The notes under the pieces were generated by a model. It was not told the DNA's origin. It was given only the letters and a program-made list of their open reading frames with translations, and did no database searches. Positions 33,761 through 42,308 of a stretch of DNA of 64,000 nt are shown piece by piece; position 1 is the stretch's first letter; every line of letters begins with the position of its first letter. Source of the DNA: G963668605 sp963668605 (lineage in GTDB: Bacteria; Acidobacteriota; Terriglobia; Bryobacterales; Bryobacteraceae); contig OY764903.1 in assembly GCA_963668605.1 (NCBI GenBank), positions 2,480,001 through 2,544,000 of the forward strand, given 5' to 3'. Both the position numbers and the translations under genes were made by a program.

Positions 33761-34499
33761 CAACACCGACGACCTGCCCCAGAATGTCGACCTCGTCCGG
33801 ATAGGCAAAGACGCGCGGCGAGCAACCAGAGGAGGGGTGCGGCTGGACGATTAGCTGCGCGCCGGTCAGCGTGCACCAACCGAGGCAATAGCCTTCCCTG
33901 TGCTCCATGAAATAGATTGGACGATCGAACTCGTTGTTCCACTCGGCGGGCGCGATTTTCCGGCGGAACTCTTCAATCACGATCAGCGATCCCGGTTGAA
34001 TGATCGGGTACATCGACCAATCTTCCGTACCTACAAACGCATATCGGTTGTTCTTGATTTCGAGACCGTTCAGCAACACGAGCGGAAGCTTGCCCCAGCG
34101 CTGAACGAAACGCGTCACAAACGTAGTGCGCCGAAGATCGATCCCGGGATCGAGCGATAGGGGCACGGTGACGTCTCCGTGCTCGTGCGCGACAAAACCG
34201 ATCGAGTGTGTATGCTCGAGTTGGATGCTGGCGGCATCTCCGGGAAGATCAGAGACGTTGACGCCGTACCAGTTCAGTACGTCTAGCAGCTCCAGACGAT
34301 AAATGGCGCAAAGCGAATAAAGGCGGTAGAGAGATGGGACCGTACCTTTGTTTTCGATGTCGGCCAGACGGCTTAAAGCGATGGCAAATTCGTCGTTCTT
34401 GCGCCGGTTCGCGATCTGCAGGCTCGCTTCTTCGACATCCCGGTAGCGAAGTTTCAGTCGCTCCCGGACACGTTTCAGTTTCTGTCCTGCATCCTCCAT
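33717..34499 (-). CDS. XRE-type HTH regulator with LexA-like S24 domain
   Basis: 260 residues from ATG 34499 (MEDAGQKLKRVRERLKLRYR). The frame is open to 34712, but that extension covers a promoter and a palindrome. Residues about 5-75 form an XRE helix-turn-helix (KLKRVRERLKLRYRDVEEAS, FAIALSRLADIENKG, YRLYSLCAIYRLEL). The C-terminal half is a LexA/CI-type S24 fold with the nucleophilic serine in EDWSMYPIIQPGSLIVI. The region where the catalytic lysine is expected reads HREGYCLGWCTLTG and has no Lys, so self-cleavage is doubtful. It probably represses its own promoter and the peptide operon through the shared GAATTCAGAAC sites. Confidence 0.8.
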   Translation of the reverse strand: MEDAGQKLKRVRERLKLRYRDVEEASLQIANRRKNDEFAIALSRLADIENKGTVPSLYRLYSLCAIYRLELLDVLNWYGVNVSDLPGDAASIQLEHTHSIGFVAHEHGDVTVPLSLDPGIDLRRTTFVTRFVQRWGKLPLVLLNGLEIKNNRYAFVGTEDWSMYPIIQPGSLIVIEEFRRKIAPAEWNNEFDRPIYFMEHREGYCLGWCTLTGAQLIVQPHPSSGCSPRVFAYPDEVDILGQVVGVAMRLDQGRRRRVRS

Positions 34500-34569
34500 G
34501 TTGTCTATTCCTGCACGACTCGCTATTTCCATCTCCAAGAGCGAAATATAACCCACACCCCAGTCATAA

Positions 34570-34599
34570 AGTATATCGGCTCGCTCCTCTGCGGGGCAA
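34570..34599 (-). promoter_or_regulatory. Candidate sigma-70 promoter for S24 regulator
   Basis: Reading on the minus strand, TTGCCC (34599-34594) and TATACT (34575-34570) are separated by 18 bases. Transcription would begin about 60 bases before the ATG at 34499. The palindrome at 34617-34636 lies just upstream of the -35 box. Confidence 0.35.
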
Positions 34600-34616
34600 G
34601 CCCATATTGAGCGTTC

Positions 34617-34636
34617 TTGTTCTGAATTCAGAACAA
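34617..34636. promoter_or_regulatory. 20-bp perfect palindrome, candidate operator
   Basis: TTGTTCTGAATTCAGAACAA is fully self-complementary. It lies about 118 bases upstream of the S24 regulator ATG and adjacent to its putative promoter. LexA/CI-type repressors bind such sites; the related site at 33193-33207 lies ahead of the peptide operon. Confidence 0.6.
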
Positions 34637-34712
34637 AGTTTTTGGGTGTTAGCCGAATTTGGAACCGCAGCCCCACACGGCGTAACACGAAGTGACATTC
34701 CTGTCGAATCAA

Positions 34713-34972
34713 TCATTTGATTGCGACGGCTTGGTGGCCAAGTAACGGCGGAAGGTCAAAACTCGCGTATCTATTCTGATAATCGAATAGTACCTTGATG
34801 CGCTGTGGTACCAGCAAAACGGCGGACGGTTTTCGTTCGCAACGGACCTGCACTCGGGCTCCGTTGACCCAGCCAGCCTCCTCAATGATATCGACATCCG
34901 GGGCGCGCCGGGTCAGTGGGTAATGCAGCAGATGTGCTACGAGCTGGCCCGATGGCTGGTGAAGCAGCGTGA
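34713..34972 (-). pseudogene. C-terminal fragment of disrupted glycoside hydrolase
   Basis: Reading on the minus strand from the IS boundary, the frame encodes TLLHQPSGQLVAHLLHYPL, then RRAPDVDIIEEAGWV, AVLLVPQRIKVLF and FDLPPLLGHQAVAIK before TGA at 34715-34713. This is the last domain of beta-galactosidase-trimerisation / hypothetical glycosyl hydrolase proteins. Joining the two flanks of the IS restores the reading PST-V-TLLH in frame, so this piece and the one at 36963-37611 were one gene. Confidence 0.75.
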
Positions 34973-36962
34973 CCTAGCCCAACTTCCGCAGTTGCGCAGG
35001 AAAGTCCTTTCCCTGCAACGCGGAGGCGGCGAAGTCTACACTACAAGTCCGCGATTTCGAGGCTGGTGGGGAGTTTCAGGCCGAGCCGCTGCAGGAGAAT
35101 CGCCTGGTGTTCAGTAGGACGGCTGACACAGTGCTTGCGGAGTGCGATACCCGTGCGCGTCGGCAGCACAACGTCAACCAGCGAGATTTGCTGAAGCTCG
35201 GCGAACACCTTCCGCGCTTCGTCTCCCAGCCCCGCTTGGTGACAGAGCCGCCCCATCGTCTTCCACAGCACATAGGCGAGAAAGCAGACCAGGATGTGCG
35301 CCTGCACGCGATGCTCTTTCTGGTGCCAGATGGGCCGCATCACCAGGTCGCTCTTGTGCAGGCGAAACGCCGCCTCGGCCTCCGTCAATTGAATGTACGC
35401 GCGCCAAAGCTCTTCGCCCGTCCAGTCCGTCACGTTGCTGCGCAGCAAGTAGCAGCCCTCACTCAAGCGTGCCCAGTCGCGCCAGTCGCTGCGCTTACTC
35501 CACTGCAGACAGGCGCGTCCTTGAGCGTCCGGCGCGATCTCGACCTGAAACAACCCGGCGGCGCGCGTGTTGCGTCCCAGCAACTTGCCGACCCGTTGTG
35601 CCACCACAAGCGGATTCTGCTTACGCTTCCGGCAACTCTCCACCAGCGTTTCCAGCTTCTGCTCGATGCGGCGTTCGAAGCGCTCATGCATGGCCTGTTC
35701 TTTCAACCGGCGTTGCGCGCTGCGGCAAAGGATGAACAGTTCGTCGCCGTCCGGCGCCGGGCATAGCTTTACTTCCAGGCCTTCGTGCACCTCGCGCCAA
35801 TCGCTGGCCAGCAACTGCTGCTCGAACTTGCGCAGCATACCTTTGGCCGTGCCCAGAATGTAACGCCGTCCGCCTTGCTTGAGAAACTCCACGTTGTCGG
35901 CCGAGACCATCCCGCGATCCATCACCCAAATCCGGTTGGCCTTGCCATACTGCCGCTCCATCGCTTCGACGATCTCTTCCACCGTGGTCACGTCGCTGCG
36001 ATTGCCCGCGAATATTTCATAACCCAACGGCATGCCGCCGCGGCTCACCACCAGCGCAATGTTGACTTGCTTACAGTCCGGCCTGTGATCGCGCGAGTAG
36101 CCGCGTTGTGCTTGCGGGTTGCCCGCCGCTTCGCCTTCGAAGTACGTACTGGTCACGTCGTACAAGAGCAGGTCGTAGTCGAGTTGGAACAGTTCGCCCA
36201 AGCGCTGCTTGAGGTGTTTCTCGAGCGCCTGCTTGTGCGGCAGCAACTGGTCCAGCGCGCGATAGAGCCGGTCATCGTTGACCTTCGCCGCTGGCACGCC
36301 GAGCAACTCGGCCAACGCACTGGCCTCATAACCGTGCTCGGCCAAGTGCAACTCGCTGGAGCAGTCCAGCAGCCGGCCCAGCACCAACACCAGCGTCATC
36401 ACCGCCCATGGCACGTCCTCGCGACCCGCCGGCAGCAGCCCTTCCAGAAGTTCCTGCAGCCCCAACGCGCGCAGCAGCGTCAGGCCCAGCCAACAGCCGC
36501 CGAACTGACGGCTGCGCTCGACCCGCACCCCTTTCAGGTCCACTTCGACATACTCGGGGACGGCCTCCTGAAACAGCTCGGTCTGCCAGGTCGGGCTCCG
36601 GCCCCGGGCGCACTGCCGAACACCGAGCCGGCCGCGCTCGTCGAGTTCGCCGAGGTAGGCCACCACGCGCTGCCGCGGCCCGCGCGCCGTGCGGTAACTC
36701 TCCACCAGCGCCCAATAGGCGTGCCGCTTGCCATCTTTGCGCCGGTAGCAACGCCGCAGGTACATACAGCAATCCTACGGATCTGGGGCGCGTTTTCAAG
36801 TGGGTTGGTCTACACTACAGCGCACTTTCACGACGGGGAGAGAAAATCCGACAGACGCGATGATGAAAACAAAAGACCACCGTCCTGTTCTGGAGATCCA
36901 ACCGCCTTCGAGTAGGCTGAAAAAAGTTACGGTGCCTCTCGAACTGCGGAAGTTGGGCTAGG
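34973..36962. mobile_element. IS1634-family insertion sequence, 1,990 bp
   Basis: Terminal inverted repeats of 21 perfect bases: CCTAGCCCAACTTCCGCAGT(T) at 34973-34993 and its complement at 36942-36962. The single transposase gene lies inside on the minus strand. A 12-base direct repeat GTCTACACTACA occurs at both ends of the transposase gene (35034-35045 and 36808-36819). No clear target-site duplication borders the element, although IS1634 elements normally make one of 5-6 bp. It interrupts a glycoside hydrolase gene. Confidence 0.9.
35041..36765 (-). CDS. IS1634-family DDE transposase
   Basis: 574 residues, apparently intact. The DDE residues are in context: LLYDVTSTYFEGEA (first Asp), IWVMDRGMVSADN (second Asp) and the late block LTEAEAAFRLHKSDLVMRP (Glu) followed by HQKEHRVQAHILVCFLAYVL, which is the IS1634/IS4-group signature. 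The N-terminus MYLRRCYRRKDGKRHAYWAL is typical of the family. The enzyme catalyses cut-and-paste transposition of the surrounding element. Because the frame is unbroken and the inverted repeats are perfect, the element may still be active or arrived recently. Confidence 0.93.
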   Translation of the reverse strand: MYLRRCYRRKDGKRHAYWALVESYRTARGPRQRVVAYLGELDERGRLGVRQCARGRSPTWQTELFQEAVPEYVEVDLKGVRVERSRQFGGCWLGLTLLRALGLQELLEGLLPAGREDVPWAVMTLVLVLGRLLDCSSELHLAEHGYEASALAELLGVPAAKVNDDRLYRALDQLLPHKQALEKHLKQRLGELFQLDYDLLLYDVTSTYFEGEAAGNPQAQRGYSRDHRPDCKQVNIALVVSRGGMPLGYEIFAGNRSDVTTVEEIVEAMERQYGKANRIWVMDRGMVSADNVEFLKQGGRRYILGTAKGMLRKFEQQLLASDWREVHEGLEVKLCPAPDGDELFILCRSAQRRLKEQAMHERFERRIEQKLETLVESCRKRKQNPLVVAQRVGKLLGRNTRAAGLFQVEIAPDAQGRACLQWSKRSDWRDWARLSEGCYLLRSNVTDWTGEELWRAYIQLTEAEAAFRLHKSDLVMRPIWHQKEHRVQAHILVCFLAYVLWKTMGRLCHQAGLGDEARKVFAELQQISLVDVVLPTRTGIALRKHCVSRPTEHQAILLQRLGLKLPTSLEIADL

Positions 36963-37611
36963 CCGTGGACGGAACGTTCTCAACCCGGATCGCCGGTTCG
37001 GGCAACAGGTCGCGGATCAGTTGGGCAACAACCTGCTCCTGGATCCCATAGCCGTCCTCGCCATAGGAACGGAAAAACGGGTTGGCGATATAGACTACCT
37101 TGCCGTTGCAGACGATGAGGGGTCCGCCGGTCCGGCTACCGATAGGGGTGTGCTTATGGGAGCTGAAGTGATCCGGCGCACGGTCGAAGTAAGGATGGCC
37201 ATAGGTTGCCAGCACTTCGGCACCTGGTTCCGCTGCGATCGACTCACCCGATTGGCAGAGGAAGCAAGGCAACTCGTCGATATCTGGAAGCTTCTGTGCT
37301 TTCAACAACACACATTCCTGCGCGAACTTCGCCGCTCCCAGTAGAGCGAAGCGCTCCTGTTTAAGCAGGCTGCCGCCGGAAAAGAACAGCGCCCCATCTT
37401 TGTCCAGATAGGCTTCGAGTGCGGCAATCAGGCGAGTTGACGGATCTCGTCAGGCAGGATAGTCAGTTTATATTCAGTGAGATCGATGATGTTAAATTGC
37501 GGTGCAGTTCGACGAGCAGGTTGGTGAAGCCCTGGTCAACAGGGGCACTTTGGTCGTCGTCACCTCCGGGTTGGCCGGACTGCTTTGCACCAGGGTCCGA
37601 GCACTTCCACC
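36963..37611 (-). pseudogene. Central fragment of disrupted glycoside hydrolase with frameshifts
   Basis: On the minus strand three overlapping frame segments read in family order: GFTNLLVELHRN, then FNIIDLTEYKLTILPDEIR, then LIAALEAYLDKDGALFFSGG continuing through ATYGHPYFDRAPDHFSSHKH and VVYIANPFFRSYGEDGYGIQ to RVENVPSTA at the IS edge. These match the flavodoxin-like (trimerisation) domain of beta-galactosidase-like hydrolases. At least two frameshifts separate the segments, at about 37500 and 37440. The N-terminal catalytic barrel is missing: pxpC ends at 37612, immediately beside the fragment. The gene is dead even without the IS. Confidence 0.75.
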
Positions 37612-38553
37612 TTATTGAAGTTGGACTAGGGAATAGATCCATTCCTCCTGCTGGCGCGCGGCGCTTTGGGCGGCCTCAAGACTGACGAGTTCGAAGCGCA
37701 CGCTGTCTTGCGGACGCAATTGTCCGGCGCGCGACAGATCTGCCGAGATCACGTTGGCGATCTTCGGGCAGACGCCGGTGGTCTGGTGATCGACGGTGAC
37801 GAGCAGCGGCTGTGTGTCCGGCGATATCTCGAGCGCGCCCTGGGCGACGCCTTCGACGAGCATCTCGCGGCTCTGGGAGAGCGGCAGCGGCGCTCCGCGC
37901 AAAGGCAGGCCCGCGCGGTCCGAGTCCTCGCTGACCAAATATGACGTTTGAAAAAAACTTGCGCAAATGGCCGGCGGGAACCAATTGAACTGCGGGCCTT
38001 CGGTAACGCGCAACACATCGCGGCGCAAGTACGCGGCGGCGCGTTGCGGATGAACCTGGCGGATGATGACATGCGGCGGAACCGGCGGCCCAACACACAG
38101 CGCGTCGCCAGCACGCAGTGCGCGGCCTTCAAGACCGCCCATGGCCGTGAGCAGATGCGTTGACGCGCTGCCGAGCACGAGCGGCACGTCGATCCCACCA
38201 TGCACGCAGAGATAACAACGCGCACCGGCGCGTGAAGCTCCGCAGCGAATCGTCTGGCCGCGCTCGACTTCAAATGGGACCCAGTTCGGCACGGGATCGC
38301 CATCGAGCGTGGAGCCGAAATCGGAGCCTGTGAGCGCAACCAGCGCAACTCCGTCAAACTCCATGGCGGCGCCAAGGAGCGTCATTTCGAGCGCCGCCGC
38401 GTTTTCGGAATTGCCCACCAGCAGATTGCCTAGGCGCAAGGAGAACGCGTCGGCCGCGCCGGAGACCGGGACGCCTAGGTCGGCGTAGCCGAGGCGGCCG
38501 AGGTCCTGCACGGTGGTTAGCAGACCAGCATCGAGAACGCGGATTAGCGGCAT
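37612..38553 (-). CDS. pxpC: 5-oxoprolinase subunit C (biotin-dependent carboxyltransferase family)
   Basis: 313 residues. Family features: IRVLDAGLLTTVQDLGRLGY at the N-terminus, GVPVSGAADAFSLRLGNLLVGN, LTGSDFGSTLDG, CYLCVHGGIDVPLVLGS and LLVTVDHQTTGVCPKIANV. With PxpA and PxpB it hydrolyses 5-oxoproline to glutamate using ATP; older names are KipA and YbgK. It overlaps the pxpB end by 10 bases (38544-38553), giving tight coupling. No pxpA is present in the window. Its 3' end abuts the decayed glycoside hydrolase fragment. Confidence 0.9.
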   Translation of the reverse strand: MPLIRVLDAGLLTTVQDLGRLGYADLGVPVSGAADAFSLRLGNLLVGNSENAAALEMTLLGAAMEFDGVALVALTGSDFGSTLDGDPVPNWVPFEVERGQTIRCGASRAGARCYLCVHGGIDVPLVLGSASTHLLTAMGGLEGRALRAGDALCVGPPVPPHVIIRQVHPQRAAAYLRRDVLRVTEGPQFNWFPPAICASFFQTSYLVSEDSDRAGLPLRGAPLPLSQSREMLVEGVAQGALEISPDTQPLLVTVDHQTTGVCPKIANVISADLSRAGQLRPQDSVRFELVSLEAAQSAARQQEEWIYSLVQLQ

Positions 38554-39224
38554 AGACGCGTGAACTCCTCGATCGAGATGGGAACGAAGCGCACTTCATC
38601 GCCCAGGGCGAGCAGAGCGGGCATCTCGCCACCCGGAGAGAACAGGTGCAGCGGGGTACGCCCGATGATGCGCCATCCGCCGGGCGATGCGGCGGGACAA
38701 ATGCCCGTCTGGTTGCCGCCGATCACGACACTGCCGGCCGGCACGGAGCGGCGCGGTTCGGGCAGATTGGGCGCTGCGATCGACGACGGCATTCCGCCGA
38801 GGTACGCGAAGCCAGGCGGGAAACCGAGGAAATAAACGAGATACTCCGCGGAAGAGTGGAGCCGGATCACTTCGGCCGGCGCAAGTCCGCACAGCGCCGC
38901 GACTGCGCCGAGATCGGGTGCGAACTCGGCCGCATAGCAGACCGGAATCTCAATGCGGCGCGTGAGCGGAAGCGGCATCGAGTCGAGATCCTGCAGCAGG
39001 TTTTCCACGTAGCGGCCGAGATCGTCGATATTGGTCTCGCGCGGATCGAAGTCGATCAGCACGCTGGCGTAAGCGGGATGGAGATTCTGGATCGCGGGAG
39101 GGCCGGACGCTTCGAGCAATGCACAGAATTTGCGGACGCGCCGATGAACATCGACCGCAATCCGGCTACCCAGCGTCACCAGCAACGAGCGATCACTGGC
39201 CGGAGTGATGTGGAGCTCATCCAT
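38544..39224 (-). CDS. pxpB: 5-oxoprolinase subunit B
   Basis: 226 residues, the normal size of PxpB/KipI. Conserved blocks: ITPASDRSLLVTLGSRI, NLHPAYASVLIDFDP, LTRRIEIPVCYAAEFAPDL, YLVYFLGFPPGFAYLGGMP and RSVPAGSVVIGGNQTGICPA, then SPGGWRIIGRTPL. It pairs with PxpC as the ATP-dependent 5-oxoprolinase. It overlaps pxpC by 10 bases and lies 35 bases downstream of deoB, in the same minus-strand run. Confidence 0.92.
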   Translation of the reverse strand: MDELHITPASDRSLLVTLGSRIAVDVHRRVRKFCALLEASGPPAIQNLHPAYASVLIDFDPRETNIDDLGRYVENLLQDLDSMPLPLTRRIEIPVCYAAEFAPDLGAVAALCGLAPAEVIRLHSSAEYLVYFLGFPPGFAYLGGMPSSIAAPNLPEPRRSVPAGSVVIGGNQTGICPAASPGGWRIIGRTPLHLFSPGGEMPALLALGDEVRFVPISIEEFTRLCR

Positions 39225-39259
39225 GGCTGCCAGTGTTGATGATACTGCACTGGAGCGCG

Positions 39260-40432
39260 CTATTTACAGTCGATGAGTGCCAGAAAACTGGCGCCGTTCT
39301 CGATGTGGGTTCCGAAATTACGGGCGACGGTTTGTCCAATGTCGGCGAGGCTGCCGCGGGTGCCGAGATCGACGCCCACTTTCACAGCGGGGCCGGAGGC
39401 CAGCAGTGGCACGTATTCGCGGCTGTGGTCCGTCGAGGGCGTAGTCGGGTCGCAGCCGTGATCGGCAGTGAAGAGCAGCAGATCGCCGGGCCGCAACTTC
39501 GCGCGCAGCGCGGGGATCCATTCGTCGACGGCTTCGAGCGCCTGTGCGTAGCCTTCGACATCGTTGCGATGGCCGTAGAGCATGTCGAAGTCTACGAGGT
39601 TCACGAAGACCAGACCGCGCTCGAATGTCTCCGCCGCTTCGAGTGTGCGCGCCATTCCTTCGGCGTTGGTCTTCGTTTTGAACGTCTCGGCGATGCCGCG
39701 TCCCAGAAAGATGTCGTAGATTTTGCCGATGCCGCGCACGGGCACGTGATGCTCCGCGAGCCGGTCGAGCAACATTCCAGCGGGTGGCGGCACGGCGTAG
39801 TCATGGCGGTTCGATGTGCGTGCGAACGCGCCCGGAACGCCGAGGAACGGACGGGCAATAACACGGCCGACCTCATGCGGGCCTGTCAGAATTTCCCGGG
39901 CGATTTCGCACATGCGATAGAGCTCGGGAATTGGGATGACCTCTTCGTGCGCGGCGATCTGGAAGACACTATCGGCGGAGGTGTACACGATCGGCTTGCC
40001 GGTGCGCATGTGCTCGGGGCCAAGCTCTTTGATAATCTCGGTGCCCGAGGCCGGACAGTTGCCCAGGCTGCCGCGCCCAATACGGCTGTGGAACGCGTCC
40101 ATTACTTCCGCGGGAAAACCGTTCGGGTAGATCGGAAAAGGCCGGTCGAGAAGAATGCCAGCCATTTCCCAATGCCCCGTGGTGGTATCCTTGCCCGGCG
40201 AGGCGAGCGTGCATTTGCCGTAACTGCCTTCGGGAAGCGCGGGCGCCGTGAGCCCCGCTACTGGGCGGATGTTCGCGATACCGAGGTTGCTCAGATTGGG
40301 CAATTGCATCGGGCGGAGCCTGGCGATGTTGCCGAGCGTGTCACTGCCGGCGTCGCCGAAGGCCGCGGCGTCTGGCATCTCGCCGACGCCGACGCTGTCG
40401 AGAACAATCCAGAAAATCCGCTCAAAGGCCAT
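39260..40432 (-). CDS. deoB: Phosphopentomutase
   Basis: 390 residues, full length. Alkaline-phosphatase superfamily motifs: FWIVLDSVGVGEMPDA with the metal-binding Asp, GSDTLGNIA, SPGKDTTTGHWEMAG (phosphorylated Thr region), YTSADSVFQIAAHEE, DMLYGHRNDVEGYA and LLFTADHGCDPTTPSTDHSR. It interconverts ribose-1-phosphate and ribose-5-phosphate (and the deoxy forms) in nucleoside salvage. It starts five bases after the TlpA-like gene and is followed by pxpB, all in one minus-strand run. Confidence 0.96.
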   Translation of the reverse strand: MAFERIFWIVLDSVGVGEMPDAAAFGDAGSDTLGNIARLRPMQLPNLSNLGIANIRPVAGLTAPALPEGSYGKCTLASPGKDTTTGHWEMAGILLDRPFPIYPNGFPAEVMDAFHSRIGRGSLGNCPASGTEIIKELGPEHMRTGKPIVYTSADSVFQIAAHEEVIPIPELYRMCEIAREILTGPHEVGRVIARPFLGVPGAFARTSNRHDYAVPPPAGMLLDRLAEHHVPVRGIGKIYDIFLGRGIAETFKTKTNAEGMARTLEAAETFERGLVFVNLVDFDMLYGHRNDVEGYAQALEAVDEWIPALRAKLRPGDLLLFTADHGCDPTTPSTDHSREYVPLLASGPAVKVGVDLGTRGSLADIGQTVARNFGTHIENGASFLALIDCK

Positions 40433-40437
40433 GCTGT

Positions 40438-41682
40438 TTACTCCGCTAAAGCATCCCGGATCCGGTCGCTAAGCATGTCGACAAAACGCTCCGGCACAAA
40501 ACCGTTCATGCGGCTGACGATCTCGCCGCGCCGGTTGAGCACGACTGCCGTCGGTATCGAGGAAATGCGCAGTAACGTAGCCAACCCATCCTCGAAGTAG
40601 ACCGTCTTGTTCCACTTCTGGGCTGTTAGAAACGGCTCGACAGCGGCGCGATCCTCGTCGGTGCTAATGGCGAGGAAAACGACATTCTTCTCATCGGCAA
40701 AACGTTTTTTCACTTGATCATAGAGCGGCTTCTGAGCGCGGCACGGTCCGCACCACGTGGCCCAAAAATCCATCACCACGACCTTGCCCTTAAGCGTCGC
40801 CAGGTCGAGACTTTGGCCCGCGAGCGAGGAGAGCGTGAATTCCAGCGGTTCGGTCGCGAGTGCGTTGGGGTCGACCGCACGCAGGCGGCTCTGCCTGCCA
40901 GCCAGCAGTGTGGAGGTGCGGTCATAAGCGGCCAGAATCACGTCGCCGAGACCCTTCTCGTCGCCGTGGCTCTTGCGATAGATCTCGCCCATGCGCTTGC
41001 GATCCGCTGCGCGCTGCGCATCACTGGTTTTGGGATCGACGATGGCGAAAGCGTCGGCGAGCGGTGCGAGAGCCTGTTCGGCCTTGCCAGCGCGGTCGAG
41101 CCAGTGAGCGATTTCGCGCGCGGCGTCGGCCGTGGGATTCGCTTCATAACTCTTGCGAGCCATTTCGACGGCCTCATCGAACTTGCCGAGGTTGCCGTTG
41201 GCGCGCGCCTGAAAAACGTAGCCGCGGCCGAGTGCGGAGTCGATCTCCAAGCGCAGGCGGCCGCGCCCCTGCGGACCAGGGTCTTCTTTCTCTTTCGCGC
41301 GCAGTAGTTGTTCGAGCTGCCGGCAGTACTTGAGCGCCTTCTCCGCACTCTGCTTGTCGTCGCTGGCCAGCAGTGCGCGCGAGACAACTTCGAGCAGCAG
41401 CGGATCGTCAGAGTCACGCGCCAGCACACGCTCGCCATAGAACACGATGCGGCGGTGGTCCTTGGCTTCCATCGCGGCTTTCACGATACCCTTCTCGATC
41501 TCCGCTTTGCGCACCGAGTCGGGATACTTCTTAAGATGCGCCTCGAGCGCGCGCATGAATTCGATGGGGCTGTTGGCGCTTTCCGAAACCGCGTCGCGAA
41601 GTGCGGATTGTTCGGCTTCAGGCATCTCCGCCTGCGCGAAGCAGGCGACGGCCAACAGAAAAATTGCAGACAGTGATTTCAT
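40438..41682 (-). CDS. TlpA-like thioredoxin with helical N-terminal region
   Basis: 414 residues with signal peptide MKSLSAIFLLAVACFAQA. Residues about 25-265 are helical and TPR-like (SALRDAVSESANSPIEFMRA, LLEVVSRALLASDDKQSAEK). The C-terminal ~140 residues are a TlpA/ResA-type thioredoxin with VVVMDFWATWCGPCRAQKPL (CxxC) and ISSIPTAVVLNRRGEIVSR (cis-Pro). Probably a periplasmic disulfide reductase; partner unknown. Its ATG overlaps the stop of the preceding gene (TAATG), so translation is coupled, and deoB follows five bases later. Confidence 0.88.
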   Translation of the reverse strand: MKSLSAIFLLAVACFAQAEMPEAEQSALRDAVSESANSPIEFMRALEAHLKKYPDSVRKAEIEKGIVKAAMEAKDHRRIVFYGERVLARDSDDPLLLEVVSRALLASDDKQSAEKALKYCRQLEQLLRAKEKEDPGPQGRGRLRLEIDSALGRGYVFQARANGNLGKFDEAVEMARKSYEANPTADAAREIAHWLDRAGKAEQALAPLADAFAIVDPKTSDAQRAADRKRMGEIYRKSHGDEKGLGDVILAAYDRTSTLLAGRQSRLRAVDPNALATEPLEFTLSSLAGQSLDLATLKGKVVVMDFWATWCGPCRAQKPLYDQVKKRFADEKNVVFLAISTDEDRAAVEPFLTAQKWNKTVYFEDGLATLLRISSIPTAVVLNRRGEIVSRMNGFVPERFVDMLSDRIRDALAE

Positions 41683-42308
41683 TACTCGCCCTTCGGCTGT
41701 GCCGCGCGAATCGCTTCGGCGAGCGCCGCGGCGCGCTCCCGGCTCATGTGCATAAACGTCTCGTTCTTCACGACGCGATCGAGCAGTGGAAGAAACTGCG
41801 GCGCGGCGACAAGGCGCTTGCGTTCATAGGACGATTGCAGTTGCAGCAACGCGTTATTGAGCCCCAGCTTGTCGAAACGGATCACGCGTTGGAGAGTCAC
41901 CAGGTGCAGTTCGCTCTCGGAAATGCGCTCGAACCAATCGTGCAGCGCCCGCCCGTCGAGGTCCTGCGTGAAGTTGAACTTCGCCTCGTGCTTCGCGCTG
42001 CCGTCTTCATAGCGGAAAACCTTGTCGCCCATGCGCGCCACCTTCAAGCCCGACTCCAGTTCGCGTTTGAAAAATTCCAGCTTCCCGGCCAGCGCGAAAA
42101 TCTCGGCAGTCTCGGCTTCCAACAGTTGAAAGCGCAGCGGGTTCGTGTCGTCGGGCGCTTCGCGGTACTCGGCCTTGCCGCTCTTGTCGATCGTGATCTC
42201 GACCCAGGCGGGCATGCTGCCGGGAAACGATTTTATGTACGTGATCTTGGGCAGGTCCGCCGCACACAGCGCGGCGCAGGACAACAGCAGCAGGAGTATA
42301 GGCTTCAT
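41682..42308 (-). CDS. Small secreted protein of unknown function
   Basis: 208 residues from ATG 42308 (MKPILLLLLSCAALCAADLP, signal peptide). The in-frame extension upstream to 42782 is antisense-like Arg-rich sequence inside ruvC and is rejected. The mature protein contains ITYIKSFPGSMPAWVEITID, RFQLLEAETAEIFALAGKL, FNFTQDLDGRALHDWFERI and HLVTLQRVIRFDKLGLNNAL. I do not recognise a family; similar proteins occur in acidobacterial genomes next to ruvC. The ATG overlaps the ruvC stop by four bases and its stop overlaps the TlpA-like start, so it is translationally coupled on both sides. Confidence 0.8.
   Translation of the reverse strand: MKPILLLLLSCAALCAADLPKITYIKSFPGSMPAWVEITIDKSGKAEYREAPDDTNPLRFQLLEAETAEIFALAGKLEFFKRELESGLKVARMGDKVFRYEDGSAKHEAKFNFTQDLDGRALHDWFERISESELHLVTLQRVIRFDKLGLNNALLQLQSSYERKRLVAAPQFLPLLDRVVKNETFMHMSRERAAALAEAIRAAQPKGE

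Noticed and set aside
34923..35117. 64-codon plus-strand ORF across the left IS end
   Set aside because: It is antisense to the C-terminal fragment of the disrupted hydrolase and crosses the IS boundary.
35785..36915. 376-codon plus-strand ORF opposite the transposase
   Set aside because: Antisense to a clear IS1634 transposase with DDE motifs; the predicted protein is His/Gln/Arg-rich shadow sequence.
39233..40600. 455-codon plus-strand ORF
   Set aside because: Antisense to deoB, which has all phosphopentomutase motifs.
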